Virus record (IMG/VR): IMGVR_UViG_3300031951_000567
Span: 1 to 36,795 of that record
Length of the DNA stretch: 36,795 nucleotides
Reading direction: 5' to 3' (one strand)
Source of the DNA: a virus
The notes under the pieces are model-generated. The model searched no databases. It was not told where the DNA came from and saw only the letters and a program-made list of their open reading frames with translations. Of this stretch, positions 13,444 through 19,837 are shown in pieces. How positions within the stretch are numbered: the stretch's first letter is position 1; each line of letters opens with the position of its first letter. The position numbers were made by a program, and so were the translations under genes.

Positions 13444-13658
13444 CCACAAAAACTAAAATGAAACGAGTTTGTGTTACTCCTCTCTCTAGTAAGGCTAAAA
13501 ACCGATTCCATAACATTATGGATCAGTTTCATACCTGTACTGTTGAACAAGAGAAGACTATTGATGGAGTTCCACATTTGTTTCTAGTTTCGATGAATGG
13601 TCAATACTGTTTCTGGGTTCCGAATAAAGGTAACGAACACTGGAAAGTTGAAAAGTGA
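13440..13658 (+). CDS. Conserved cyanophage hypothetical protein (72 aa)
   Basis: MKRVCVTPLSSKAKNRFHNI followed by HTCTVEQ, LFLVSMNGQYCFWVP and HWKVEK is a pattern I recall from cyanophage genomes, with no known function. Beta-rich and basic. ATGA overlap with the preceding gene. The next gene starts with an overlapping GTG. Confidence 0.7.
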   Translation: MTTKTKMKRVCVTPLSSKAKNRFHNIMDQFHTCTVEQEKTIDGVPHLFLVSMNGQYCFWVPNKGNEHWKVEK

Positions 13659-13939
13659 CAGTCGAACTTTTTCATAAAGCTCCTAATGGTTATCATTATG
13701 AACAAGAAAAAGATTTCAAGAGAAATGTTACTGCTATCTGGTTACATCATCATAGGAAGTATGACTTTAATCTTGGAAAACCAGTTAAAACCATCTGGGG
13801 ATTCTACAATACAAAAACCAGACAATTCCACGCACCAGTTAATAGTCAGACAGTGGGAAGTGTAGTTGAGATTGAAAATACTACCCCATATACGGCTATG
13901 CCTATCAAAATAACTCCACTTGAAGCTGCATTTGCATGA
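13655..13939 (+). CDS. Hypothetical protein, GTG start (94 aa)
   Basis: Starts at GTG 13655, overlapping the preceding stop (GTGA). There is no in-frame ATG nearby that would keep the conserved-looking N-terminus (TVELFHKAPNGYHYEQEKDF). It has a central W-x-F-Y strand region and an Ala-rich end. Function unknown. ATGA overlap with the next gene. Confidence 0.65.
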   Translation: MTVELFHKAPNGYHYEQEKDFKRNVTAIWLHHHRKYDFNLGKPVKTIWGFYNTKTRQFHAPVNSQTVGSVVEIENTTPYTAMPIKITPLEAAFA

Positions 13940-14112
13940 TTAAAAGTAAGAAAGAACTTATCAGGTATCTTGAAAACTACCATGAATCGAGATGTAGTGA
14001 TCTTGCATCTGAAGGTAGAGAAAAAGATGCAATGTCCATCTACAGTGAAATTATTGTAGATGAAGAAGATCCAGATTCCTATTTGTTTATTTCCCTCCAC
14101 AAAGTATTATGA
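13936..14112 (+). CDS. Hypothetical protein (58 aa)
   Basis: Reads MIKSKKELIRYLENYHESRC, then SDLASEGREKDAMSIYSEII and a short hydrophobic end. Probably helical, resembling a single TPR-like hairpin, but one repeat is too little to call. It overlaps both neighbours by four bases. Confidence 0.65.
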   Translation: MIKSKKELIRYLENYHESRCSDLASEGREKDAMSIYSEIIVDEEDPDSYLFISLHKVL

Positions 14113-14504
14113 AGTACAAAGTTGATTGGACCTCTCCAACTCAGGGTGTTCGCTCTACTACAGTTGACGCACTGACTTTGAACACGGCTCGAGAACAAGT
14201 TGAGTCAATGTATAGGGATCTTAAAGGATTCAAAGTAGTTTGCATTTCTCCTGTTTTCGAGAAAAAGGAATACGAAGAACCTGAGACTTACTCTACATCC
14301 AGTCAATCAGATAATCGTAGTTCTGATCCTGATGATTTTAATTTGAGTACGATTGTAGGAACTGCGGGCATTTGTATTGGTGCATTTATCGCACTTATTG
14401 GGTTGTTTAGTCTTCCTTCTGGTATCATCGCTCTAGTTATTGGTGGACTCATTGGCTGGGGTGGTATGCAACTCGGCTTCTGGATTAGTGACAGAGGTTG
14501 GTGA
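14109..14504 (+). CDS. Membrane protein with cytoplasmic N-domain (131 aa)
   Basis: Residues 1-50 form a small alpha/beta domain (MKYKVDWTSPTQGVRSTTVD, then AREQVESMYRDLKGFKVVC). Residues ~55-78 are a Ser/Asp/Glu-rich linker, and ~80-127 contain two hydrophobic segments (IVGTAGICIGAFIALIGLF and GIIALVIGGLIGWGGMQLGF) rich in Gly. It is likely an inner-membrane hairpin protein. Function unknown. It overlaps the start of the metalloprotease-like gene by one base. Confidence 0.7.
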   Translation: MKYKVDWTSPTQGVRSTTVDALTLNTAREQVESMYRDLKGFKVVCISPVFEKKEYEEPETYSTSSQSDNRSSDPDDFNLSTIVGTAGICIGAFIALIGLFSLPSGIIALVIGGLIGWGGMQLGFWISDRGW

Positions 14505-14884
14505 TGGATTACATTACTCCAACGCATCAAGAAATTCTTGACGTATTAAATAGAGTCAACATTCAAATCATTGTTGACAACCATCCTATCTGTGATAGTA
14601 AACAGTATGATGGCTTTGTTATGAGTACCAAAGATTCTCGTAATAGTTCTGATCGCACACAATTCTTGTTGTGTGTTGAGGCCATGCAACAGAACTATAC
14701 TGATTGGATTGGAGAAGTGAATCGCACATTAGCTCATGAAGCTCTTCATGTAGCACAACTATGTAAATCTAAAGATGGTTTATTTTATCCTCTTGGATTT
14801 AGGAATGATGTAGAAAAAGAAGCTTTTGCGGTTCAAGAACAACCGAGAGAAGTTCTTCGTATTCTCAAAAAGTATTGTCTTTGA
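14504..14884 (+). CDS. Zinc-metalloprotease-like protein, HEALH motif (126 aa)
   Basis: ATG 14504 overlaps the preceding stop. The in-frame TTG at 14498 is not needed. The sequence EVNRTLAHEALHVAQ gives a clean HExxH (His78-Glu79-Ala-Leu-His82), and VEKEAFAVQEQP about 24 residues later offers Glu104/Glu106 as a third zinc ligand, as in gluzincins. With 126 aa it is a minimal protease domain. The target is unknown. It follows a membrane protein in the same transcript. The motif is convincing, but the activity is inferred. Confidence 0.7.
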   Translation: MDYITPTHQEILDVLNRVNIQIIVDNHPICDSKQYDGFVMSTKDSRNSSDRTQFLLCVEAMQQNYTDWIGEVNRTLAHEALHVAQLCKSKDGLFYPLGFRNDVEKEAFAVQEQPREVLRILKKYCL

Positions 14885-14887
14885 CCA

Positions 14888-14916
14888 TTGACAAATACGG
14901 ACAAAACCCTTACACT
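14888..14916 (+). promoter_or_regulatory. sigma70-like promoter
   Basis: Perfect TTGACA (14888-14893), 17 bp, TACACT (14911-14916, 4/6), followed by ATAAAA. The leader is about 20 bases to ATG 14940. Confidence 0.6.
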
Positions 14917-14939
14917 ATAAAAGTAATTCACAACTTACA

Positions 14940-15185
14940 ATGACACAAAAATTTCTTTACATCGTTGATCATTATGTTCCCTTTCCCTCTAGTGAGTATG
15001 GTGGGCTTTGGAATGTAGTTGCTACCGACGATGATGAATGTTTTGAGATGATTGTTGCTGAAGATGATGGCAATTTCAATCAGCCATATTACAATAAACT
15101 TCGAGAAAACATTCTTAATTCCCGTACTTTTGCTCTTGCAGAAGATGGTCTAGATTCTTGCGTTGTAGAAAGTTTTACGACATGA
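14940..15185 (+). CDS. Hypothetical protein (81 aa)
   Basis: Starts MTQKFLYIVDHYVPFPSSEY with GGLWNVVATDDDECFEMI, then a basic FNQPYYNKLRENI segment. I recall similar sequences in cyanophages without a function. It has its own promoter and couples by overlap to the next gene. Confidence 0.7.
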   Translation: MTQKFLYIVDHYVPFPSSEYGGLWNVVATDDDECFEMIVAEDDGNFNQPYYNKLRENILNSRTFALAEDGLDSCVVESFTT

Positions 15186-15358
15186 TAAACTTTACTGAGC
15201 ACGAATGTGGCATCATCAATGATGCAGTAAGATTTTATCAAATGAACAAAAGTACAACAGGAAGTAAATTGTACTGGGATTGTGATTCTATTCTAAGAAA
15301 AGTTTTTCCATACAAAAAACTTGATGGTATAGAACCAGGATACAGATCAGATACATAA
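15182..15358 (+). CDS. Hypothetical protein (58 aa)
   Basis: Start ATG 15182 overlaps the preceding stop. An in-frame TTG upstream lies inside that gene. Reads MINFTEHECGIINDAVRFYQ with a basic C-terminal half. Not recognised. Confidence 0.6.
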   Translation: MINFTEHECGIINDAVRFYQMNKSTTGSKLYWDCDSILRKVFPYKKLDGIEPGYRSDT

Positions 15359-15381
15359 TTGTTGTTAGTTTTTGAGTTTCT

Positions 15382-15543
15382 ATGTTAGATCCTAGATTCC
15401 AAGATCCGGAAAGACAAAAAAGATTAAGACAACAAAAAAGTGATGCTCTTAAGGTCATTATGAGTGAGATGTTGGATAATCCATCCTCAAAGGAAAATCA
15501 ACAATTAAAAGATGTAATAGAGTTTCTGGATAAAGTAGAATAG
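15382..15543 (+). CDS. Hypothetical charged helical protein (53 aa)
   Basis: Reads MLDPRFQDPERQKRLRQQKS, then DALKVIMSEMLDNPS and an acidic helix. It is likely all helical. No Shine-Dalgarno sequence is clear, but the frame is clean and fills the space before module N. Function unknown. Confidence 0.55.
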   Translation: MLDPRFQDPERQKRLRQQKSDALKVIMSEMLDNPSSKENQQLKDVIEFLDKVE

Positions 15544-15547
15544 TATG

Positions 15548-15614
15548 TGACGCTTTGAGAACTGTCACAGGGGCTCTTTACAGAGCCCCTTTTTGCATGT
15601 ATTGTGGCTACATG
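15548..15614 (+). promoter_or_regulatory. Recurrent promoter module, copy N (variant with terminator inside)
   Basis: TGTGAC (15546-15551) and GTCACA (15564-15569) form an inverted repeat. TATTGT (15600-15605) lies 52 bases from the first box and is followed by GGCTAC and then the gene's ATG (15612), six bases after the hexamer. The -35-like box is replaced by a rho-independent terminator. Confidence 0.6.
15569..15594 (+). terminator. Rho-independent terminator
   Basis: AGGGGCTCT (15569-15577), a four-base loop, AGAGCCCCT (15582-15590), then TTTT: a perfect 9-bp stem with a T run. It ends the transcript that begins near 14920 and insulates the nucleotidyltransferase gene. Confidence 0.85.
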
Positions 15615-16556
15615 AAGAACACTCACCTCGAACATCCCGAAGATTCTGTACTTCTCGGTAAGAAGGCTGTGCAGGATACTATCAACTATCTGCGTAACTG
15701 CAAAGGTGATTGTAGTGTGAAGTATGATGGTGCTCCTGCCATTGTGTTTGGGACGCATCCTGTCACTAATCAATTCTTTGTAGGGACGAAAAGTGTATTC
15801 AATAAGAAGAAAGTTAAGGTTAATTATACTCACGCTGACATCGAAAAGAATCACGGTAATAATTCCAAAGTTGCAGGAATACTTCACACTTGCCTTGAAG
15901 TATTGCCTAAGTTGGAGGGTGTTTACCAAGGTGATTTTATTGGGTTTGGTGGTACTAACCGATTCACCCCTAATACTATCACTTATACCTTCAATACCGA
16001 TAGCGATTCTTTTCGTAATTGTTCTGTGGTCTTTGCTGCTCATACACGGTATTCTGGAGATACGTCATGCGTTGAAGGTTCGGAGAACCCGCTCAACAAA
16101 CTGAGTGCATCTTTTGATGTTCCTGAGTATCTCAAACACAACTTTATGTCAACTTACTTTGTGAATGGTGATGCACAATTTACCTCCCGTCGTCGTAGGA
16201 TTGATTACCTTCTTGGCCTTGCAAGTTTGGTTAGCAATTTTGTTAGATACCCTGAAGAAAAAGAAGTAGCAAATCTCAAAGTTGCGATCAATAAGTGCAT
16301 CCGAGAGAATGTTCCTGTTGATTGTATTGACGGCAATCTTCTCCTGTTGTTCAACCTGTTGACCAAAGCCAAGGATTTGATTGTAGAAGGAATCACCGTC
16401 ACTGGTGATCAAGTTGATGCAGTGATTGATCTCGGTGTGGATTATGTTGCGTCTGGCCATGAAGGTTATGTTCACTCTAATGATTATGGGACTTTCAAGT
16501 TAGTCAACCGTCGTATGTTCTCTTACTTTAACTTCACCAAACCAAAAGGTTGGTAG
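15612..16556 (+). CDS. Ligase-like nucleotidyltransferase, DUF6267-like (314 aa)
   Basis: ATG 15612 is chosen over the TTG at 15555, which lies before the terminator. It opens MKNTHLEHPEDSVL, the usual start of this cyanophage family. Motifs of covalent nucleotidyltransferases appear in order: motif I KYDGAP (Lys37, Asp39, Gly40), then FVGTKSVFN, a motif III-like EGVYQGDFIGFG, motif IV HEGYVHS (Glu284) and motif V FKLVNR (Lys296). This fits an enzyme forming a lysine-NMP intermediate, as in RNA/DNA ligases and capping enzymes. The substrate is not established. RNA or DNA end repair is the natural guess. The ATG is six bases from the module's TATTGT, suggesting leaderless translation. Confidence 0.75.
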   Translation: MKNTHLEHPEDSVLLGKKAVQDTINYLRNCKGDCSVKYDGAPAIVFGTHPVTNQFFVGTKSVFNKKKVKVNYTHADIEKNHGNNSKVAGILHTCLEVLPKLEGVYQGDFIGFGGTNRFTPNTITYTFNTDSDSFRNCSVVFAAHTRYSGDTSCVEGSENPLNKLSASFDVPEYLKHNFMSTYFVNGDAQFTSRRRRIDYLLGLASLVSNFVRYPEEKEVANLKVAINKCIRENVPVDCIDGNLLLLFNLLTKAKDLIVEGITVTGDQVDAVIDLGVDYVASGHEGYVHSNDYGTFKLVNRRMFSYFNFTKPKGW

Positions 16557-16628
16557 GGACAGTTGCCTGGCTGTCCACCAGAGGCGCCAGGATCGTTCCT
16601 GGCATCGTATCTTAGCTATGTTGAGAGG
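16557..16628 (+). promoter_or_regulatory. Recurrent promoter module, copy B
   Basis: GGACAG (16557-16562) and CTGTCC (16571-16576) inverted repeat, CGCCAG (16585-16590), spacer of 17 containing part of the hairpin CCAGGA-TCGT-TCCTGG (16587-16602), TATCTT (16608-16613), leader ATGTTGAGAGG. The leader ATG is in frame with the gene, but the GAGAGG Shine-Dalgarno sequence favours ATG 16636. Confidence 0.8.
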
Positions 16629-16635
16629 TTCACCC

Positions 16636-16809
16636 ATGACTCGTCTTGAAATCCAACAGGCACTGTATGAGACTCGCAACAACTATCTCAAAGCAAAAGC
16701 TTCGGTAGAGTTCTATCGTAAGGAGATCATGTTCCTCAAGGAATGTGAAGCAAACCTGGACAAACCTGAAGGTTGGTTGTATCAAGAAATGTTCGGAGCT
16801 GAAGTATGA
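16636..16809 (+). CDS. Hypothetical coiled-coil protein (57 aa)
   Basis: Starts at ATG 16636, seven bases after the GAGAGG of module B. Mostly one long helix (MTRLEIQQALYETRNNYLKA, EFYRKEIMFLKECEANLD) with a W-L-Y-Q-E end. Function unknown. First gene of a cassette running to 18141. ATGA overlap with the next gene. Confidence 0.7.
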   Translation: MTRLEIQQALYETRNNYLKAKASVEFYRKEIMFLKECEANLDKPEGWLYQEMFGAEV

Positions 16810-16961
16810 AGGTTGAACTCACCGACTATCAGATCAATTTGATTCTTTATTGTCTTGAACAACAAACTTATGAGTTTAGTTGGGACGAAAAGAATGACTA
16901 CACTGGTATCCTAAGGGCTATTGAGTCTGCTGCTAACTTTGAGTACGATTTCGGGTATTAA
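16806..16961 (+). CDS. Hypothetical protein (51 aa)
   Basis: Reads MKVELTDYQINLILYCLEQQ, then TYEFSWDEKNDYTGILRAIE. The start-to-helix pattern resembles small phage proteins with an L-T-x-x-E/Q-x-x-L-I opening. Function unknown. Coupled to the preceding gene by overlap. Confidence 0.65.
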   Translation: MKVELTDYQINLILYCLEQQTYEFSWDEKNDYTGILRAIESAANFEYDFGY

Positions 16962-16963
16962 AG

Positions 16964-17113
16964 ATGACTAACTTTATGACTTGGGATAAGTTGAAAAAGC
17001 AGATGACGATTGAAGCTGTTGAATACTACATCTATCGGATGAAGGAAGACAACTGCAATCAAGCTGCGATTGATGTCTACACAAAGTTTTTGGAGGAACT
17101 TGAATCGGAATGA
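16964..17113 (+). CDS. Small paralogue, AVEHYIY family, copy 2 (49 aa)
   Basis: Reads MTNFMTWDKLKKQMTIEAVE, then YYIYRMKEDN and TKFLEELESE. Its core aligns with the gene at 2408-2584 (IDAVEHYIYTIKDA, ELLKELEEE). Both are followed by a gene overlapping at the stop. Function unknown. Confidence 0.65.
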   Translation: MTNFMTWDKLKKQMTIEAVEYYIYRMKEDNCNQAAIDVYTKFLEELESE

Positions 17114-17295
17114 CCTACACAATTTCAAAAGAAATTAGAATCCACAATGATCAAGATGGTTGGGAGTATGTATTTACAACCGATGATTATGGAACTGTAA
17201 ATGTGCAAGATAGTAATGGTCCTACATTTCAAACCATTCACATTCCTAGGGATTGTATTCAACACTTCATTGATGCTTTGGAAGAACTGAAATGA
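17110..17295 (+). CDS. Hypothetical protein (61 aa)
   Basis: Beta-rich start (MTYTISKEIRIHNDQDGWEY, VFTTDDYGTVNVQD) with an R-D-C-I-Q-H-F-I helix at the end. Possibly a small sensor-like fold, but not recognised. ATGA overlaps on both sides. Confidence 0.7.
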   Translation: MTYTISKEIRIHNDQDGWEYVFTTDDYGTVNVQDSNGPTFQTIHIPRDCIQHFIDALEELK

Positions 17296-17666
17296 ACTAT
17301 CAATGTCCTCGTTGTCAAGAACGTGTAAAAGATTGGGAAGGTGATGATCCCAAATGTGGTTTTGATGAGAATGGCAACTTTCTAGAAAATAACTGGAATT
17401 GTGCTACTCTCAATGCTCTGCGTGAGAGAGCAGAAGAGAACACAGTGTGGAGTAACAATCAACAAAATGTTTCTGTCATTCAAACATATGATGTAGGACA
17501 TGCTATCCTCTCTTGGTATAAGTGGAGAGGTCAAACTGATGACTTCCGTGATGGTTACTTTGATCGTGGAACTCTAACGTATGCCCAACAGATTCTAGGT
17601 GATAGAGAACCTGACAATGGTTTTGATGGTTGGGAAGATTCTATTTTTGATGAGGATGAAGAATGA
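17292..17666 (+). CDS. Zinc-ribbon phage protein (124 aa)
   Basis: The N-terminus MNYQCPRCQERVKDWEGDDP, then KCGF and NNWNCATLNALRERA, gives Cys5, Cys8, Cys22 and Cys37 as probable zinc ligands. This C-P-x-C ... DPKCxF ... NWNCxTxNALR layout is a conserved phage family I have seen annotated as hypothetical. The C-terminal half is acidic (FDGWEDSIFDEDEE). A nucleic-acid or protein-adaptor role is plausible but unproven. Confidence 0.75.
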   Translation: MNYQCPRCQERVKDWEGDDPKCGFDENGNFLENNWNCATLNALRERAEENTVWSNNQQNVSVIQTYDVGHAILSWYKWRGQTDDFRDGYFDRGTLTYAQQILGDREPDNGFDGWEDSIFDEDEE

Positions 17667-17926
17667 CTAACTCAAATCTCTCTAAGATCCGTCCCAAACT
17701 GAGGACAACTGGGCGTGTTTCTGGTAACTTTGGACGAAACAAAGTTGTTAGTGGATCTCCCATAAATGATCTAGGTATTACTAAAGTTGAAGTCGTCAAG
17801 TGTGCGACACAAGATGAATATCTTGCACGACTTTGGTACGCATTTGATAACACTGACGATGATAAACTTCGTCTTTTCCTACATCAAGAAATCCGCAAAA
17901 TCCACATTCAACGAGGTACATGGTGA
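17663..17926 (+). CDS. Hypothetical basic protein (87 aa)
   Basis: Residues 1-35 are basic and rich in Arg, Lys, Gly and Ser (LSKIRPKLRTTGRVSGNFGR), possibly nucleic-acid binding. The rest is helical and acidic (QDEYLARLWYAFDNTDDDKL). Not recognised. It overlaps both neighbours. Confidence 0.65.
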   Translation: MTNSNLSKIRPKLRTTGRVSGNFGRNKVVSGSPINDLGITKVEVVKCATQDEYLARLWYAFDNTDDDKLRLFLHQEIRKIHIQRGTW

Positions 17927-18141
17927 TGAGAAAAAAGTACAACTTCAATAACATGTCTCTTGCAGAGCTTCTGGGAATCTTTGTAGGTATCCTTGCAATC
18001 GTGTTTCTCTTTCTCAGTTTTGAAGCTTGGTTGCTTGGACTGATTCTATCTTGGTTTGCAGTTCAACTCACCTTCTGGCAATGTTTCGCTATTGTCTTTC
18101 TCATTCAGGCCATTTTGGGCTCTGCAAAGAGCAATAACTGA
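17926..18141 (+). CDS. Small membrane protein, two TM segments (71 aa)
   Basis: After a short basic N-terminus (MRKKYNFNNMSLAELLG) come two hydrophobic stretches, FVGILAIVFLFLSFEAWLLG and LTFWQCFAIVFLIQAILG. Both ends probably face the cytoplasm. ATG 17926 overlaps the preceding stop and has GAGG at a usable distance. ATG 17920 would be too close to it. Function unknown. It is the last gene of its cassette. Confidence 0.7.
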   Translation: MRKKYNFNNMSLAELLGIFVGILAIVFLFLSFEAWLLGLILSWFAVQLTFWQCFAIVFLIQAILGSAKSNN

Positions 18142-18148
18142 CCTAGTG

Positions 18149-18217
18149 TGACGGTTGGCGGACTGGACACCAAACCCGCCAACCGCAGCCAGATCCTGTA
18201 TCTTGGCCATGTTGAGA
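18149..18217 (+). promoter_or_regulatory. Recurrent promoter module, copy C
   Basis: TGACGG at 18149, CGCCAA at 18177-18182, 16-bp spacer, TATCTT at 18199-18204, then GGCCATGTTGAGAG. In this copy the stem has shifted: GGTTGGCGG (18153-18161) pairs perfectly with CCGCCAACC (18176-18184), placing the -35-like box inside the stem. Confidence 0.75.
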
Positions 18218-18227
18218 GATGAATCAA

Positions 18228-18389
18228 ATGCGAATCGACATCCGTTGTCCTGCTGCTCCCTGGGAGAATCACACCACTGATCTAGACAGAGCATACGACA
18301 TCGCATACAATTTGAGTGAAGAATACCAGTGTGATGTTGACCTCTACTACAACACCACTGGCACACTTTACACCACTGTTTCTGCCTGA
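18228..18389 (+). CDS. Hypothetical protein (53 aa)
   Basis: ATG 18228 keeps the usual distance from the GAGAG of module C. The in-frame ATG 18219 would sit directly on it. Reads MRIDIRCPAAPWENHTTDLD, then AYDIAYNLSEEYQCDVDLYY. Alpha/beta pattern. Not recognised. Confidence 0.65.
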   Translation: MRIDIRCPAAPWENHTTDLDRAYDIAYNLSEEYQCDVDLYYNTTGTLYTTVSA

Positions 18390-18392
18390 ACA

Positions 18393-18557
18393 ATGTCAGT
18401 ATCTATTCTGCGTCCTGAACAACAATTCCTGTTCACACATGAACAGATGGGCTTAATTTATGATCTCTTGAGTGCATATTTGGGAGAGACAAATCATCCT
18501 GATGAAGTTGCTCTCACTCAGGAAACTCTAGATGTTATCACCATTCAATCCGTATGA
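18393..18557 (+). CDS. Hypothetical protein (54 aa)
   Basis: Reads MSVSILRPEQQFLFTHEQMG, then LIYDLLSAYLGE and a LTQETLDVIT helix. Helical overall. Not recognised. It starts three bases after the preceding stop and overlaps the next gene by four. Confidence 0.65.
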   Translation: MSVSILRPEQQFLFTHEQMGLIYDLLSAYLGETNHPDEVALTQETLDVITIQSV

Positions 18558-18718
18558 TCTATAAAGTATTGATTGAGTTCACAGACAACAACTTTGAAGA
18601 AAAAATTATAGCATCTAATGCCTCAGCGGGAACTTTATGCGACAAGATTTTATGTCAAGATCGCATAGGTAAAATCCGATCTGTAGAAGCAAATCCACTT
18701 AAATCTTTAGGAGAATAA
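18554..18718 (+). CDS. Hypothetical alpha/beta protein (54 aa)
   Basis: Reads MIYKVLIEFTDNNFEEKIIA, then SNASAGTLCDKILCQDRIGK. Its opening resembles the 46-aa protein at 6723 (MIYVVELYVGGTVFKEEVIA). Function unknown. The next gene begins two bases after its stop, with AGGAG just upstream. Confidence 0.65.
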   Translation: MIYKVLIEFTDNNFEEKIIASNASAGTLCDKILCQDRIGKIRSVEANPLKSLGE

Positions 18719-18720
18719 TT

Positions 18721-18858
18721 ATGTTCACATCCTTGACTATATTTGTTGCATGGTTTGCCTTTGGTTACTGTATTGCTGACATTATCACGAATTGGCGTAG
18801 TCAAAAACAAATTGATGAGCTCGTCAAAGAGATTGTAAAAGAAGGCGATAAACAATGA
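18721..18858 (+). CDS. Single-pass small membrane protein (45 aa)
   Basis: Residues ~3-23 (TSLTIFVAWFAFGYCIADII) are a transmembrane helix and the rest is a charged helix (QKQIDELVKEIVKEGDKQ). The preceding TTAGGAGAATAATT gives a strong Shine-Dalgarno sequence. It overlaps the RlpA-like gene by four bases, which suggests the two are made together and could cooperate at the envelope. Confidence 0.65.
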   Translation: MFTSLTIFVAWFAFGYCIADIITNWRSQKQIDELVKEIVKEGDKQ

Positions 18859-19160
18859 TCCTCGCTGGATTGATGTGTGGAATCGCAACATTTTATGGTG
18901 TTGGTGATGGATTCCACGGCCAAACAACTGCAAGCGGAAAATCATTCAATGCCTATGGTCTGACTGCTGCTCATCCATACTTGAGAATGGGCAGCAAATT
19001 ACGCATCACAAATCAGGATAACATGAAACAAGTTATCGTGACTGTGAATGATCGTGGACCGTACAGCCATGCGGATATTGATCTTTCGTATGGGGCTTTT
19101 AGGAGAATTGCTTCACCTTCACAAGGTAACGCAGTTGTATGTTTTAGGGTGATCGGTTAG
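18855..19160 (+). CDS. RlpA-like double-psi beta-barrel protein (101 aa)
   Basis: The sequence follows the RlpA/DPBB pattern throughout: GIATFYGVGDGFHGQTTASG, LTAAHPYLRMGSKLRIT, QVIVTVNDRGPYSHADIDLS, then YGAFRRIA. The conserved N-D-R-G-P-Y (Asp66) and I-D-L-S (Asp76) are intact. RlpA-type proteins cleave or bind peptidoglycan glycan strands. There is no real signal peptide, so export would need a holin or a partner such as the membrane protein just upstream. An auxiliary lysis or wall-processing role is my inference. Confidence 0.8.
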   Translation: MILAGLMCGIATFYGVGDGFHGQTTASGKSFNAYGLTAAHPYLRMGSKLRITNQDNMKQVIVTVNDRGPYSHADIDLSYGAFRRIASPSQGNAVVCFRVIG

Positions 19161-19343
19161 TTACAACAATTCATTTTTGATGAATCTGATTGCAGGGGAT
19201 GACCTAATCCCCTACTGGGGTAAAATTGCAGAAAAATCATTGTTTGCTCAAACTCAGATCCCTTGCCACGACAGGGATCTCAAAGAGAGATCGGTGCGAC
19301 GCTTTGAGGGTTGGACAGATCAGAGGCAAACCGAGCCAGAGTG
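19161..19343 (+). other. Noncoding stretch with two hairpins
   Basis: Between the RlpA-like gene and module D I find no convincing gene. An open frame at 19177-19389 overruns the module and looks like chance. AGGGGAT (19194-19200) pairs with ATCCCCT (19207-19213), and AGATCCCT (19256-19263) pairs with AGGGATCT (19273-19280), both perfectly. Neither has a T run. A small RNA or processed 3' end is possible. Confidence 0.5.
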
Positions 19344-19414
19344 TGACAATCCCCAAACCGCACACCAATTCAACCAAAGGTGGCCATGAGGATGTATCTT
19401 AGCTATGTTGAGAC
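19344..19414 (+). promoter_or_regulatory. Recurrent promoter module, copy D (degenerate)
   Basis: TGACAA at 19344, no CTGTCC partner, AACCAA in the place of YGCCRA (19372-19377), 17 bp, TATCTT at 19395-19400, then AGCTATGTTGAGA. The 51-bp spacing is kept although the palindrome is lost. Confidence 0.65.
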
Positions 19415-19429
19415 AAACACACAAACCTC

Positions 19430-19651
19430 ATGACTTTCGTTGACGCACTGATTGCATCGGGTTATGTATTCGATGATGAGAATTATGATGGTTGTTATGT
19501 AAAACAAGATTCCGAAGGTTTCATTCATCTTTACCAGGAAAATGTGGATGATGATACTGACACTCTCTGGAATTATGTCAAGATGACTGATGATTTTGAT
19601 GTGATTCATGAAGTAACTTTTGATCCTAATGTTGACACCATTGTTGAGTGA
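19430..19651 (+). CDS. Hypothetical acidic protein (73 aa)
   Basis: Reads MTFVDALIASGYVFDDENYD, then GCYVKQDSEGFIHLYQENV and a strongly acidic C-terminus. Possibly related to the gene at 13192 by overall pattern. First gene after module D. Function unknown. Confidence 0.7.
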   Translation: MTFVDALIASGYVFDDENYDGCYVKQDSEGFIHLYQENVDDDTDTLWNYVKMTDDFDVIHEVTFDPNVDTIVE

Positions 19652-19654
19652 ATC

Positions 19655-19819
19655 ATGAACGACAAAACTAAACTCATTCTCGCATTGATGCAAATTGATA
19701 ACATCACCAACCTGATGAAAGAGAATGAGTATGAGCACTTTATGGTGTCGCATTTAATTCCTCTCAAAGTAGAAATGGAACGACAATTAACTAACTTGAA
19801 CCGACCCGAATCTAAATAA
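19655..19819 (+). CDS. Conserved cyanophage hypothetical protein (54 aa)
   Basis: Reads MNDKTKLILALMQIDNITNL, then NEYEHFMVSHLIPLKVEMER. All helical. The L-x-x-I-D-N-I/V-x-N-L opening with a C-terminal V-E-x-E-R-Q-L is one I recall from cyanophage genomes, with no function. Its last codons contain a TCTAAATA box that may serve the next gene. Confidence 0.65.
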   Translation: MNDKTKLILALMQIDNITNLMKENEYEHFMVSHLIPLKVEMERQLTNLNRPESK

Positions 19820-19834
19820 TTAAAAATTAGATTC
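19808..19834 (+). promoter_or_regulatory. Late-type promoter box within an inverted repeat
   Basis: TCTAAATA (19811-19818) is 7/8 to the T4 late box TATAAATA and lies 20 bases before ATG 19838. It sits in a perfect 8-bp inverted repeat, GAATCTAA (19808-19815) and TTAGATTC (19827-19834). The same TCTAAATAATT string occurs at 29997. Confidence 0.5.
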
Positions 19835-19837
19835 AAG

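Noticed and set aside
16618-16635. Leader ATG of the modules (ATGTTGAGAGG) as the true start codon
   Set aside because: It is in frame with the gene in only some copies (for example 16618, 21042, 27663) and out of frame in others (18209, 20117, 25275), so it is more likely part of the leader than a start.
19177-19389. 70-aa open frame between the RlpA-like gene and module D
   Set aside because: It runs into promoter module D, has no Shine-Dalgarno sequence, and its composition (many His, Gln, Pro) looks like translated hairpins.
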